From NCBI GenBank assembly GCA_022820485.1, contig JAJEFJ010000029.1:1-32754 (forward strand): a stretch of DNA of 32,754 nt, in the 5' to 3' direction. Positions within the stretch are counted from its first letter, which is position 1. Every line of letters starts with the position of its first letter. The notes beneath the pieces are model-generated. The model saw nothing but the letters and a program-made list of their open reading frames with translations. It was not told the origin of the DNA and ran no database searches. The position numbers and the translations under genes are program-made. Below, piece by piece: positions 1 through 7,918 of the stretch. The stretch is from Candidatus Latescibacterota bacterium (lineage in GTDB: Bacteria > Latescibacterota > UBA2968 > UBA8231).

Positions 1-156
1 CACAGATCATACACCAAACACGAGACCAACCTAAACGCGCCCGACAATATCAATCCATGTTACTGTCGTGTACTTAGGGGCGTGAGACATCACCGTCATC
101 TCAAGTACAACTGCGTCTTATCGTTCACTTGGAGGAGTAGCTTTGACTCCACTGTG

Positions 157-417
157 TCAGACTCGACACAAGTTCGAGAAGTGTTCAACGGGAATTTGAA
201 CCTCCTTGCTCGCCTTCTGCCCATGTACATGGAGTTCGTTGAATCTCTTTTCTATATCTCTCAATACGCCACCTTCAAAGTACTGTTCGCCACAGTACGC
301 GCATTGAAGACAGGGCACGTCGTCCACAATGAGAAATTGGCCATTGCGCCGATAAATGTACTGGGTTTGCCGAGGCTGAAGTCCCTTATGACCACAAAAA
401 GCACACCCTGTTTTCAT
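157..417 (-). CDS. YgiT-type zinc-finger protein (MqsA-like antitoxin N-domain), apparently orphan
   Basis: A small protein of 86 residues. Starting at the ATG at 417 it begins with a CxxC pair (CAFCGHKG), followed about 35 residues later by a second pair (CLQCAYCGEQYFEGG). This four-cysteine pattern is that of YgiT-type zinc fingers, found in MqsA-like antitoxins. The ATG at 417 is preferred to the in-frame ATG at 465 because AAAGAGG lies just upstream of it and because 465 would reach into the neighbouring oxidoreductase gene. The family usually sits next to an MqsR-like or DUF4258 toxin. Here the upstream neighbour is an oxidoreductase and no toxin gene is visible between 1 and 156, although a partner could lie beyond the window edge. 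No helix-turn-helix domain follows the finger, so autorepression as in MqsA is not supported. Confidence 0.75.
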   Translation of the reverse strand: MKTGCAFCGHKGLQPRQTQYIYRRNGQFLIVDDVPCLQCAYCGEQYFEGGVLRDIEKRFNELHVHGQKASKEVQIPVEHFSNLCRV

Positions 418-455
418 CAGGCACCTCTTTGTGTTGCTTAACGTGGTAACTTCCC

Positions 456-1544
456 TCACTCCCACTCGTCAAACGGATTCGCCGTACTCGCCAGCGGCAG
501 TCCTACCCGCGCGCCAGCCATATGCGAGGCGTGAGCCATCATCGCCATTTCCAGATAGAGCCGCGCATTCTCCAGTTCTACCAATTCCCACTCTGGCTCC
601 CTGCCTTCGATCATGTCGATCATGGACCGCGCCATGCGGCGGTGCGCGTTGAGCCACTTGTGCTCGTCCGGCGGCGGCGACGAAGGCACGACCTCCCAGC
701 GCGGATCGTCGATCAGCCCGGGGTTGACCAGCGGGTGGTAGTAAATGTCCGGCAGGTTGACCATCGGCCCCGGCAGCGACAAGGTCCCTTCCGTCCCGTG
801 AATGTCGATCCGATAGGGATTCTCCTTCCCATCGCCCCGGTACGACTCAAAATCAGCAGCCACTCCACCCGGAAACTCGTAGTACGCCTTGATCCCATCT
901 CCGGCGACCAAGCCCATCCCTTCGACACCCTCCTTTACATCCGCCGGCGTCGCACTCCGCCCATCCTGCGTCAGATGCGCATGGCACCACAGCGGCGCAC
1001 CAAACGCTTGCCAGAGAAAGTCAAAGAAATGCGGATACAAGTCCAAAAACAGTTGATCCCCGCCGTGCGCGCCGCCCATCCCATAAATCCGACACAGCCG
1101 CGGCTGACCGATCTTCCCCGCCTTAATCGCCGGAATCGCCACCCGCTGGATCGGCGGATGCCCCCGCCACGGATGCGCCACCACCACCGTCACTCCAGCT
1201 TTATCGCGTGCTGCAATCATCTGGTCCACTTCGGCAACCGAAGCCGCCACTGGCTTTTCGAGGTACACATGCGCCCCGCGCTCCACGCAATTGAGCACCA
1301 ACGCCAAGTGATCGCCGATCTCCCGCGACGACACCACCGCAATATCCGGCTGCTCCTGCTCTAGCATCTCTACGTAATCGGCGTATCCCTTGGGTGCTCC
1401 GGTCTTGGCGACAGCGGCTTGGCGTCCCGCCTCGTCGGGGTCAGCCAGCGCCACAATCTCCGCGCTTTCTACCCCGACAAACGCCATGTCGAGATAGTGG
1501 CCGTAGTTGCCGCGACCCGTGTGCCCAATAATGCCAACGCGCAT
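456..1544 (-). CDS. Gfo/Idh/MocA family NAD(P)-dependent oxidoreductase
   Basis: 362 residues, a usual length for the family. The N-terminal Rossmann segment is MRVGIIGHTGRGNYG, with a slightly unusual glycine loop (GHTGRG). The family hallmark EKP lies at residues 96-98, and the C-terminal domain has an active-site-like D-x-x-x-H (DLYPHFFDF). Family members oxidise or reduce sugars and cyclitols with NAD(P); the substrate cannot be told from sequence. The ATG at 1544 has AAAGGA about 6 nt upstream. The gene lies 77 nt downstream of a second family member in the same direction and is probably cotranscribed with it and the DUF151 lipoprotein. The two oxidoreductases are clearly different in sequence, so this is not a recent duplication. 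Confidence 0.9.
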   Translation of the reverse strand: MRVGIIGHTGRGNYGHYLDMAFVGVESAEIVALADPDEAGRQAAVAKTGAPKGYADYVEMLEQEQPDIAVVSSREIGDHLALVLNCVERGAHVYLEKPVAASVAEVDQMIAARDKAGVTVVVAHPWRGHPPIQRVAIPAIKAGKIGQPRLCRIYGMGGAHGGDQLFLDLYPHFFDFLWQAFGAPLWCHAHLTQDGRSATPADVKEGVEGMGLVAGDGIKAYYEFPGGVAADFESYRGDGKENPYRIDIHGTEGTLSLPGPMVNLPDIYYHPLVNPGLIDDPRWEVVPSSPPPDEHKWLNAHRRMARSMIDMIEGREPEWELVELENARLYLEMAMMAHASHMAGARVGLPLASTANPFDEWE

Positions 1545-1621
1545 GATTCGTCCTTTCTTTCGTTAAAGAGCAGACCCTATTAAAGTCGTCTTGTGCATCC
1601 TATTCTGCGTCCATCTGCGGA

Positions 1622-2623
1622 TTACAATTCCACCGCCCGTCCCGTCTCCATAGACTCCTTCACCGCGTCTAACACCCGCATCTGCGCGACGCTGTGCTCC
1701 GGCGTGATCCGATGCTCCCGTCCCTCGGCCAAGCACTCGCACAAATGCTGCAACTGCAATGCAAACTGAAAGCAAGGCGGGATTTCGATGACCTCCGCCC
1801 CGCTCGGCGTGCGATGCTCGATGGTCACGGCCCGATTCTCGTTGTTCCACACCTGGTCTAGCCGCAGCATTCCCCGGTGCCCGGAAATCTCCGCGTACTG
1901 CGAACTGAACGTATTAAAACCCACGGAAATCTGCGCGGTGCGGCCCCCGGAAAAGACCAGCACAATCGACGCGGCATCATCGGTCTCCAAGCCCAACTGC
2001 TGCGCGGCAAACACCCGCTCCGGCTCCTCCCCAAATATGAACCGCGCGTGGTGAACGTTGTAACAGGCCAAGTCGTAGATACTGCCGCCGCCTTTGGCCT
2101 TGTTGAAGCGCCAATTCGACTCGGGCGTCCGCTCTTGGAGCGAGGCTCCTGAACTGGTGCAAAACGTGCTCCGCACGCCGACCAAGTCGCCGATTGCACC
2201 GGCGTCGAGCATGGCCTTGGCCCGCAAGTGCATGGGATGGTGGCGAAACTTAAACGCCTCGGCCACGAGGACGCGGTTTCTCCTGCCAGCCGCGACAAAG
2301 GCCGCTGCCTCGACCGCGTTTTGGGTGAAGGGCTTTTCGCAGAGCACGGCTTTTACCCGCCCCGAATCGCAGATCTGAATCCCGGTCTCCGCGTGAAAAG
2401 CACCCCAAGTGCAGATGATGGCAATGTCCAACTCAGCCTCGTAGAGCATGGCGTCGTGTTCGGTATAACGCGCTGCAACGCCAAACTCCTCGCCGTAGCG
2501 CGCTAGCTGCTCGGCGGACACGTCGCAGACGGCGACGAGTTCGGCTTCGGCAATCTGTTGGCAGGCCGTGCCGTGAGCGCGGGCGATACCACCCGTCCCC
2601 ACGAGGCCAACGCGATAGGCCAC
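1622..2623 (-). CDS. Gfo/Idh/MocA family oxidoreductase (GTG start)
   Basis: 333 residues. It shows a classical nucleotide-binding loop GTGGIA at residues 9-14, the catalytic CEKP at 95-98, and a C-terminal motif DLACYNVHH that supplies the Asp and His typical of the active site. The start is GTG at 2623, supported by a perfect AAGGAGG seven bases upstream; no ATG in frame fits as well. Predicted cytosolic NAD(P)-dependent dehydrogenase acting on a sugar, sugar acid or inositol-like compound. It begins 19 nt after the DUF151 lipoprotein stop and precedes the other oxidoreductase, so the three probably form one transcript. Substrate unknown. Confidence 0.92.
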   Translation of the reverse strand: MAYRVGLVGTGGIARAHGTACQQIAEAELVAVCDVSAEQLARYGEEFGVAARYTEHDAMLYEAELDIAIICTWGAFHAETGIQICDSGRVKAVLCEKPFTQNAVEAAAFVAAGRRNRVLVAEAFKFRHHPMHLRAKAMLDAGAIGDLVGVRSTFCTSSGASLQERTPESNWRFNKAKGGGSIYDLACYNVHHARFIFGEEPERVFAAQQLGLETDDAASIVLVFSGGRTAQISVGFNTFSSQYAEISGHRGMLRLDQVWNNENRAVTIEHRTPSGAEVIEIPPCFQFALQLQHLCECLAEGREHRITPEHSVAQMRVLDAVKESMETGRAVEL

Positions 2624-2642
2624 GGCATCCTCCTTGTGATGG

Positions 2643-3110
2643 TTATATCTGTGGGCTTAGATCTTTGGGTTCAAAAAGCTGCGGCCGCAAGTAAATGGGC
2701 GCTCCGAGGCGCGTCACCAGCACCATGCCATCGCTGGGCCGACAGTCGAGCACCCACTCGCCAGCCTCGGTTTCAATGTACAAGTTGGCGTGAAAAGTGT
2801 CGTCCTTGATGCTGTGGACGACGAGGTGCTGCACCTCGCCTTGCAGCTTCTCCAGCGTCGCTTCCAACAGATCGTATGCCAGCGGGCGCGGAAAGTCCTC
2901 GTCCCGCATGGCCCGGACTAACGCCCGCGCCTCGCAGTGGCCGATGATGATGGGCAGCGGCGGCACATCGTCTCCTTTGAGCACGACAGCCACCCCATCG
3001 GCACCGAAGTCGCGCACATTGACAATTTGGGCGGGAATGAGGTCAGCAGGGGGTTCTCGGCCACAGGCTGCCAGCGCAAGGGCCGCCAAGGCCACGAGGA
3101 GCCATTTCAT
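2643..3110 (-). CDS. Lipoprotein with bifunctional nuclease (DUF151/BFN) domain
   Basis: 155 residues. The first 16 form a type II signal peptide ending in the lipobox LAAC (Cys16), predicting a membrane-anchored lipoprotein. The rest matches the BFN/DUF151 fold: a strand with GVAVVLKG, LPIIIGHCEARAL, then RPLAYDLLEATLEKL and VHSIKDDTFHANLYI, which are the recognisable blocks of the family. Family members have been described as nucleases or stress proteins and are usually cytosolic, so a lipoprotein form is noteworthy. The start ATG at 3110 has AAAGGAG upstream and lies about 36 nt after the predicted transcription start of the promoter at 3153-3181. It is first in the oxidoreductase operon; no functional link to those enzymes is evident. 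Confidence 0.82.
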   Translation of the reverse strand: MKWLLVALAALALAACGREPPADLIPAQIVNVRDFGADGVAVVLKGDDVPPLPIIIGHCEARALVRAMRDEDFPRPLAYDLLEATLEKLQGEVQHLVVHSIKDDTFHANLYIETEAGEWVLDCRPSDGMVLVTRLGAPIYLRPQLFEPKDLSPQI

Positions 3111-3152
3111 TATATTGCTCCTTTTCGGTTTGAGTCTTTTGCACAGGGCCCA

Positions 3153-3181
3153 ATTATAGGGGCTGTGGCTGCGGCCTGCAA
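3153..3181 (-). promoter_or_regulatory. Sigma-70-type promoter for the DUF151/oxidoreductase operon
   Basis: Reading the minus strand, TTGCAG (3181-3176) is followed by a 17-bp spacer and a perfect TATAAT (3158-3153). The predicted start near 3146 leaves a leader of about 36 nt before the lipoprotein ATG at 3110. Confidence 0.65.
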
Positions 3182-3329
3182 AGGTGAATGAGACACTTTA
3201 CAGCAGTCGGCAGCAGAGATGCTCGTACGAGCGTTTACTGATTGGCATGAACGGCAGCAATAAAAAAAATGAAAACGAACGGGAATGAATAGAATCTATC
3301 GATGGTCTAATATGATGATACAGCTAACC

Positions 3330-3349
3330 AGAACTGACCAGTCAGTTCT
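3330..3349. promoter_or_regulatory. Operator-like palindrome next to the RND operon promoter
   Basis: AGAACTGAC-CA-GTCAGTTCT is an inverted repeat with 9-bp arms and a 2-bp centre. It ends one base before the -35 hexamer at 3351. Size and placement fit a dimeric repressor of the TetR type, a class that often controls RND pumps. A TetR gene is present at 21817-22389 in this window but is not adjacent, so the pairing is inference. Confidence 0.6.
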
Positions 3350-3350
3350 T

Positions 3351-3379
3351 TTGACAAGGGTCGAAGCCTCGTCTATACT
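3351..3379 (+). promoter_or_regulatory. Near-consensus sigma-70 promoter of the RND efflux operon
   Basis: A perfect TTGACA (3351-3356), a 17-bp spacer and TATACT (3374-3379). Transcription should start near 3386. A TTG codon at 3383, in frame with the adaptor, therefore lies before the transcript begins and cannot be the translation start. Confidence 0.8.
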
Positions 3380-3413
3380 TGTTTGGACGACACACGCCAA
3401 AGAAAGGAATCCC

Positions 3414-3452
3414 GTGGACAAAACACACACAACCAGGACCTGCTCCATATGA
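3414..3452 (+). CDS. Possible 12-codon leader peptide overlapping the adaptor start
   Basis: A GTG at 3414 lies five bases after AAAGGA (3403-3408), a better ribosome binding site than the one before the adaptor. The ORF encodes VDKTHTTRTCSI, and its TGA (3450-3452) overlaps the adaptor ATG (3449-3451) as ATGA. The arrangement suggests translational coupling or attenuation. It could also be chance, because the ORF is very short and no homology can be claimed. Confidence 0.4.
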   Translation: MDKTHTTRTCSI

Positions 3453-4771
3453 CAACTCGCCAATATACGCTGTCCATCGGCACCGTCTTGCTCCTCGCGC
3501 TAGGCTGTGGCGAGGAGGAGGAGGAAGCAGCACAGGGTGCCCGGCGCGGCGGTTGGGGCGGACGCGAAGCGGCAGCCATTCCCGTCAAAGGCGAGAAGGT
3601 CACTCGCGGCGACATGAGCGCCTACATTGAGACGTACTCCCGCCTCGAAGCCGAGCGCCGAGTCAGCGTCTTGGCGCGTACGACCGGCTTACTCGAAGAG
3701 CTCGCGGCCGAAGAGGGCGACCAAGTGCGCCAAGGCCAAGTGATGATCCGCCTCAACAAGGATGAACTGAGCCTGAATTTGCGCCAAGCCGAAGAGGCTT
3801 TTGCCGACGCCAGCACCAACTACGACCGCATTAAGGCGCTGTACGAGCGCAACATGGTCAGCCAATCCGAATACGACGCGGCTCACCTCCGCTTAGACAA
3901 CGCCAAAATCTCCCTTGAAGAAGCCCAGCTCAATCTCGCGTACGCAGACGTTACCGCGCCGATTGCCGGCGTTGTCACCCAGCGGTTGGTCGAAGTGGGC
4001 GACCTAGTGCGCGGCAATCAAGAAGTTTTTGTCATCGCCGACCGCGACCCGCTGTTGGTGCGCATCTTCGCGCCCGAGCAGCGCATGTACCAGTTGCACC
4101 CCGGCCAAGAGGCGACCATCGCGGTCGAAGCCCTGCCCGATACCAGCTTCCGCGGCCGCATCCGCATGATTAGTCCAGAGGTCGATCCCACCAGCGGCAC
4201 CGTCAAGGTCACCCTTGAAGTCGCCAGCGACGGCTTACTCAAACCCGGGATGTTCGCCACAGTGCGCATTATTACCGAGCGGCGGCCCCAGACCTTGATC
4301 GTCCCCAAGAAGGCCCTGATCCTCGAAACCGACGAGGACGACGTCTTCCTCATCGAGGATAGCAAGGTGCGCCGGGTCGCCGTCGAGCTGGGCTTTGTCG
4401 AAGGCGATCAAGTCGAAATAGTCTCCGGCCTCCAAGAAGGCGACCAAGTAGTGACCATTGGCCACGAGGGCCTCAAGGACGGTGCGGCCGTGCGGCTAGC
4501 CGGCGAGGGCCTACCGACTGCGGAAGAATTGGCCGCTTCAGAGTCCGCTGGCCCCCGAGGCGAAGGCTTCGGTCCGCCCGGGGGTAGGGGCGGCTGGCAG
4601 GGCGGCGGCCTGCCCGACAGCTTGCGCCAAATCATCGCCGAGTACCGCCGCCAAGGCAAACCCCTGCCCGACAGCTTGCGCCAAGTTCTGCGCGCAATGC
4701 GCGAACAGGGCGGCGGGGGCGGGGGCTGGCAAGGTAGGGGTAGGGGCGAAGGCAGAGGTAGAGGCCAGTGA
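3449..4771 (+). CDS. RND efflux periplasmic adaptor (membrane fusion protein, HlyD/AcrA type)
   Basis: 440 residues from the ATG at 3449. The N-terminus is a hydrophobic signal ending at Cys20 (LLLALGC), a somewhat irregular lipobox followed by an acidic EEEEE run, so a lipid-anchored periplasmic protein is likely. The family order follows: barrel-sandwich half-motif (VLARTTGLLEELAAEEGDQV), alpha-helical hairpin, second half-motif (LAYADVTAPIAGVV), beta-barrel (IFAPEQRMYQLHPGQEA) and membrane-proximal domain. It should bridge the two downstream permeases to an outer-membrane channel. The tail is unusual: two LPDSLRQ segments, then a Gly/Arg-rich end. Its TGA overlaps the GTG of the next gene (GTGA), so the two are translationally coupled. 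Expression is predicted to depend on the promoter and palindrome at 3330-3379. Confidence 0.93.
   Translation: MTTRQYTLSIGTVLLLALGCGEEEEEAAQGARRGGWGGREAAAIPVKGEKVTRGDMSAYIETYSRLEAERRVSVLARTTGLLEELAAEEGDQVRQGQVMIRLNKDELSLNLRQAEEAFADASTNYDRIKALYERNMVSQSEYDAAHLRLDNAKISLEEAQLNLAYADVTAPIAGVVTQRLVEVGDLVRGNQEVFVIADRDPLLVRIFAPEQRMYQLHPGQEATIAVEALPDTSFRGRIRMISPEVDPTSGTVKVTLEVASDGLLKPGMFATVRIITERRPQTLIVPKKALILETDEDDVFLIEDSKVRRVAVELGFVEGDQVEIVSGLQEGDQVVTIGHEGLKDGAAVRLAGEGLPTAEELAASESAGPRGEGFGPPGGRGGWQGGGLPDSLRQIIAEYRRQGKPLPDSLRQVLRAMREQGGGGGGWQGRGRGEGRGRGQ
4609..4684 (+). repeat. 22-bp direct repeat in the adaptor C-terminus
   Basis: An identical 22-bp sequence occurs at 4609-4630 and 4663-4684, 54 bp apart and in frame. 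Each copy encodes LPDSLRQ followed by a charged amphipathic helix. It lies within the coding region of the adaptor, just before its Gly/Arg-rich end. Confidence 0.85.
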
Positions 4772-7700
4772 AACTCGTCGAATTTTCCACTCGCCGCCGC
4801 GTCACAGTGGCGATGCTGATGGTGGCGATTATCGCCTTTGGCGGCGTGGGTTTTTCGCGCCTAGCCGTCAACCTTCTGCCGGACATCACCTATCCCACCA
4901 TCACCGTCCGCACCGAATACGAGGGCGTGGCTCCCCTCGAAATCGAGCGCCTCATTTCCGAGCCGGTCGAAGGCTTGGTCGGCGTGGTCAGCAACGTGGT
5001 CCGCGTCTCGTCGATTTCGCGACCGGGCATCTCCGATGTAGTCGTCGAGTTCGGCTGGGGCACCAACATGGACTTTGCCTCGCTCGACATCCGCGAAAAG
5101 CTCGATTTGTCCAACCTGCCGCGCGATGCCGACAAGCCCATCCTCTTGCGCTTCGACCCCTCGCTCGACCCCATAATGCGCTTGGCTTTTTACGGCAATT
5201 TGAGCCTGATGGAGATGCGGCGCATTGCCGAAGAGCGGCTGCGCCCCGACCTCGAAAGTCTCGAAGGCGTAGCCGCCGTCCGCATCAACGGCGGCCTCGA
5301 AGAAGAAATTCAAGTCGAGGTCGAAGCCCAGCGCCTCGCCTACCTCGGTATTTCCATCAACCAAGTCACCAGCCGCCTCGCCGCGGAAAACGTCAACCTA
5401 ACCGGCGGGATGCTCAAGGACGGCGAGGCCGAGTTCCTCGTCCGCACCCTCAACGAGTTCCAAGGCATCGACGAGATCGGCGAGATCGTCATCGGTCAGA
5501 TCGACCGCGCACCGATCAAGCTCAAGGATGTCGGTCGCGTCTTCCGCGGCCACCGCGAGCGCGACCTCGTAACCCGCATCAACGGCCGCGAAGGCGTCGA
5601 GGTCTCGGTCTTCAAGGAAGGCGACGCCAACACCGTCCAAGTCAGCGCCGCGGTCCAAGAGCGCCTAGACGAATTTCTCGCCGAGAATGCCACGCTGCTC
5701 CAAGACAGCGGCATGGAAGTCGTCTTCAACCAAGCGACCTTTATCCAACAGGCCGTTGACGAGGTGCTCAACACCGCCATCCTCGGCGGCATCCTCGCCG
5801 TTATCGTGCTCTTCCTCTTCCTCCGCGACCTCAAAAGCACTGCCATCATCGGCCTGTCGATCCCCCTCTCGGTAGTGGCGACCTTTTTCCTGATGTTCGG
5901 CACGGACGTAAGTCTCAACATCATGTCGCTGGGCGGGCTGGCTTTGGGGGTCGGGATGCTGGTTGACAACTCCATTGTGGTCTTGGAGAGCGTGCAGCGC
6001 TACCGCGACCAAGGGCTCAACGTCTTGGCCGCGGCCGTGCGCGGTGCCAGCGAGGTCGGCCGCGCCGTCATCGCCGCCACCACCACTACCATCTGCGTGT
6101 TTTTGCCCATCGTCTTCGTCGAGGGCGTCGCCGGCCAACTCTTCCGCGATCAGGCGTTGACCGTCACCTATTCGCTGGTCGCCTCGCTCGTGGTCGCCTT
6201 GATGCTAATCCCCATGCTCTCGTCGCTGAGCCTCGAAAGCATGATTGCCGAGCGGGAAGAGATCGGCCCCAAACGCGGGCTCCAAGGCCCCGCACTGCTC
6301 ATCCGCCTGATCCGCGCCATAGCTCGCGGTGCCGGCCGCGTCTTCTCCACCCTGCTCTTTCCGCTGTACTGGCTTTTCGACCTCGTCTTCAACGCGCTCA
6401 ACAAAGCGTATCCACTCCTTCTGAGCTGGGCGCTGCGCCGCCGTCTGATAGTCATCGCCATCTTTATTGTGATAGGGGCCTTAGTCCTCGAACGGGCACG
6501 CATCTTGGGACTAGAGCTGATCCCGGAAATGAGCCAAGGCGAATTCCTCGTCGATTTGGAATGGCGCGCTGGCACCCCACTGGAGCAGACCGCCGTCCAA
6601 GTCGCCGCCATTGACCGGCAGGTGCGCGGCCTCGATGGCATCGCCTCGGTCTTTGCCCTCGTCGGCAGCAGCGCCCAAGCTGGCGGCACGGCCGCGGACA
6701 AAAAGGAACACACCGCCCACCTCCTCGTGCGGCTCGCGCCAGAAGTCAGTGAAGAGGCGGCCATCGAAGCGGTGCGCGGCCTCCTCGGAGACATCCCCGA
6801 ACTAAAGTTCAAATTCTCGCGGCCCGCTTACTTTTCCTTCCGCACTCCGGTAGAGGTGGAAATCCGCGGCTACAGTCTGAGTACGCTCGATCTGTTGGCC
6901 GACGAAGCGGTCGAGCGCATGCACACCATTCCCGGACTGACCGACATCCGCTCGAGCACGGCCGGCGGCCAACCCGAAGTCCAGATCGTCTTCGATCGCC
7001 GGCGCGTCGCCGAACTGGGCACCACCGTGCAGAACATCGGCGAACTGTTGCGCAACAAGCTACAAGGCGATGTCGCCACCGAGCTGGCGCGCCGCGACCG
7101 CAAGGTCGATATCCGGGTCCGCTCGCTCGACGAGGAACGCCAGACCGTCGCCGACCTCAAGCAGATGATCGTCAGCCCGGCCTCCTACGCCGTGCCGGTC
7201 GCGCTCGAATCGGTCGCCGATGTGCGAGCCGTAGATGGCCCCGCCGAAATCCGCCGCCTCGACCAAGAGCGCGTCGCCGTCATCTCGGCCAACCTCGACG
7301 GGCGCGATCTAGGCGGCGTAGCAGAGGAGATCGAAACCACCCTCGCCGACTTGCCCCTGCCCGAGGGCTTCACCGTGTCGATCGGCGGCCAGAACGAGGA
7401 AATGGTCCGCTCCTTCGACAGCATGAAATTCGCCCTGCTGTTGGCCGTGTTCTTGGTCTATTTGGTGATGGCCTCGCAATTTGAATCGCTGTTGCACCCG
7501 CTGGTCATCATGTTCACCATTCCCCTCGGGCTGATCGGCAGCGCCCTCGGCCTGCTCGCGACGGGCACCACCATCAGCGTGGTCGTGCTCATTGGCCTAA
7601 TCATGCTCGCCGGCATTGTCGTCAACAACGCCATCGTGCTCGTCGATTACATCAACCGTCTGCGCCGCGACGAGGGTATGGAAAAATTCGCCGCGGTGTT

Positions 7701-7908
7701 GCGCGCTGGCGAGGTGCGCTTCCGGCCTATTCTAATGACGACCTCGACCACCGCTCTCGGGCTATTGCCCATGGCCTTGGGGCTGGGCGAAGGAGCCGAG
7801 ATCCGCGCGCCCATGGCCATCACCGTCATCGGCGGACTTTTGGTATCCACCCTACTGACTCTGGTGCTCATTCCCGTGGTTTATACCCTGATGGATCGCA
7901 GCGCTTAG
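4768..7908 (+). CDS. RND multidrug/solute efflux permease 1 (AcrB-like inner-membrane pump)
   Basis: 1046 residues, full length for the hydrophobe/amphiphile efflux RND family. It begins with the usual first helix (FSTRRRVTVAMLMVAIIAFGGVGFSRL), then a large periplasmic loop, a TM2-TM6 block around 'GLALGVGMLVDNS', a second loop and a TM8-TM12 block ending in an arm with VVYTLMDRSA. The TM4 proton-relay pair is Asp400-Asn401 where AcrB has two Asp, and the TM10 lysine of AcrB corresponds to Asn953 in GIVVNNAIVLVDYI. This pattern is seen in a divergent branch of RND pumps. The start is GTG at 4768, overlapping the adaptor stop. Substrate unknown. Confidence 0.95.
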   Translation: MKLVEFSTRRRVTVAMLMVAIIAFGGVGFSRLAVNLLPDITYPTITVRTEYEGVAPLEIERLISEPVEGLVGVVSNVVRVSSISRPGISDVVVEFGWGTNMDFASLDIREKLDLSNLPRDADKPILLRFDPSLDPIMRLAFYGNLSLMEMRRIAEERLRPDLESLEGVAAVRINGGLEEEIQVEVEAQRLAYLGISINQVTSRLAAENVNLTGGMLKDGEAEFLVRTLNEFQGIDEIGEIVIGQIDRAPIKLKDVGRVFRGHRERDLVTRINGREGVEVSVFKEGDANTVQVSAAVQERLDEFLAENATLLQDSGMEVVFNQATFIQQAVDEVLNTAILGGILAVIVLFLFLRDLKSTAIIGLSIPLSVVATFFLMFGTDVSLNIMSLGGLALGVGMLVDNSIVVLESVQRYRDQGLNVLAAAVRGASEVGRAVIAATTTTICVFLPIVFVEGVAGQLFRDQALTVTYSLVASLVVALMLIPMLSSLSLESMIAEREEIGPKRGLQGPALLIRLIRAIARGAGRVFSTLLFPLYWLFDLVFNALNKAYPLLLSWALRRRLIVIAIFIVIGALVLERARILGLELIPEMSQGEFLVDLEWRAGTPLEQTAVQVAAIDRQVRGLDGIASVFALVGSSAQAGGTAADKKEHTAHLLVRLAPEVSEEAAIEAVRGLLGDIPELKFKFSRPAYFSFRTPVEVEIRGYSLSTLDLLADEAVERMHTIPGLTDIRSSTAGGQPEVQIVFDRRRVAELGTTVQNIGELLRNKLQGDVATELARRDRKVDIRVRSLDEERQTVADLKQMIVSPASYAVPVALESVADVRAVDGPAEIRRLDQERVAVISANLDGRDLGGVAEEIETTLADLPLPEGFTVSIGGQNEEMVRSFDSMKFALLLAVFLVYLVMASQFESLLHPLVIMFTIPLGLIGSALGLLATGTTISVVVLIGLIMLAGIVVNNAIVLVDYINRLRRDEGMEKFAAVLRAGEVRFRPILMTTSTTALGLLPMALGLGEGAEIRAPMAITVIGGLLVSTLLTLVLIPVVYTLMDRSA

Positions 7909-7918
7909 GAGATTGGTT

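Noticed and set aside
131..150. Small hairpin GGAGT/ACTCC after the YgiT gene
   Set aside because: Only five base pairs and no T-run; too weak to call a terminator.
522..1364. 280-codon open frame on the plus strand opposite the first oxidoreductase
   Set aside because: It is antisense to a strongly supported gene, rich in Arg/Pro/His as expected of a GC-rich shadow frame, and lacks any family motif.
3383..3448. Extended adaptor start at TTG 3383
   Set aside because: It lies before the predicted transcription start (about 3386) and has no ribosome binding site; the ATG at 3449 gives a proper signal sequence.
5665..6138. Long antisense frames opposite the RND pumps
   Set aside because: Low-complexity Asp/His/Gly-rich translations opposite conserved transmembrane regions; shadows of GC-rich coding.
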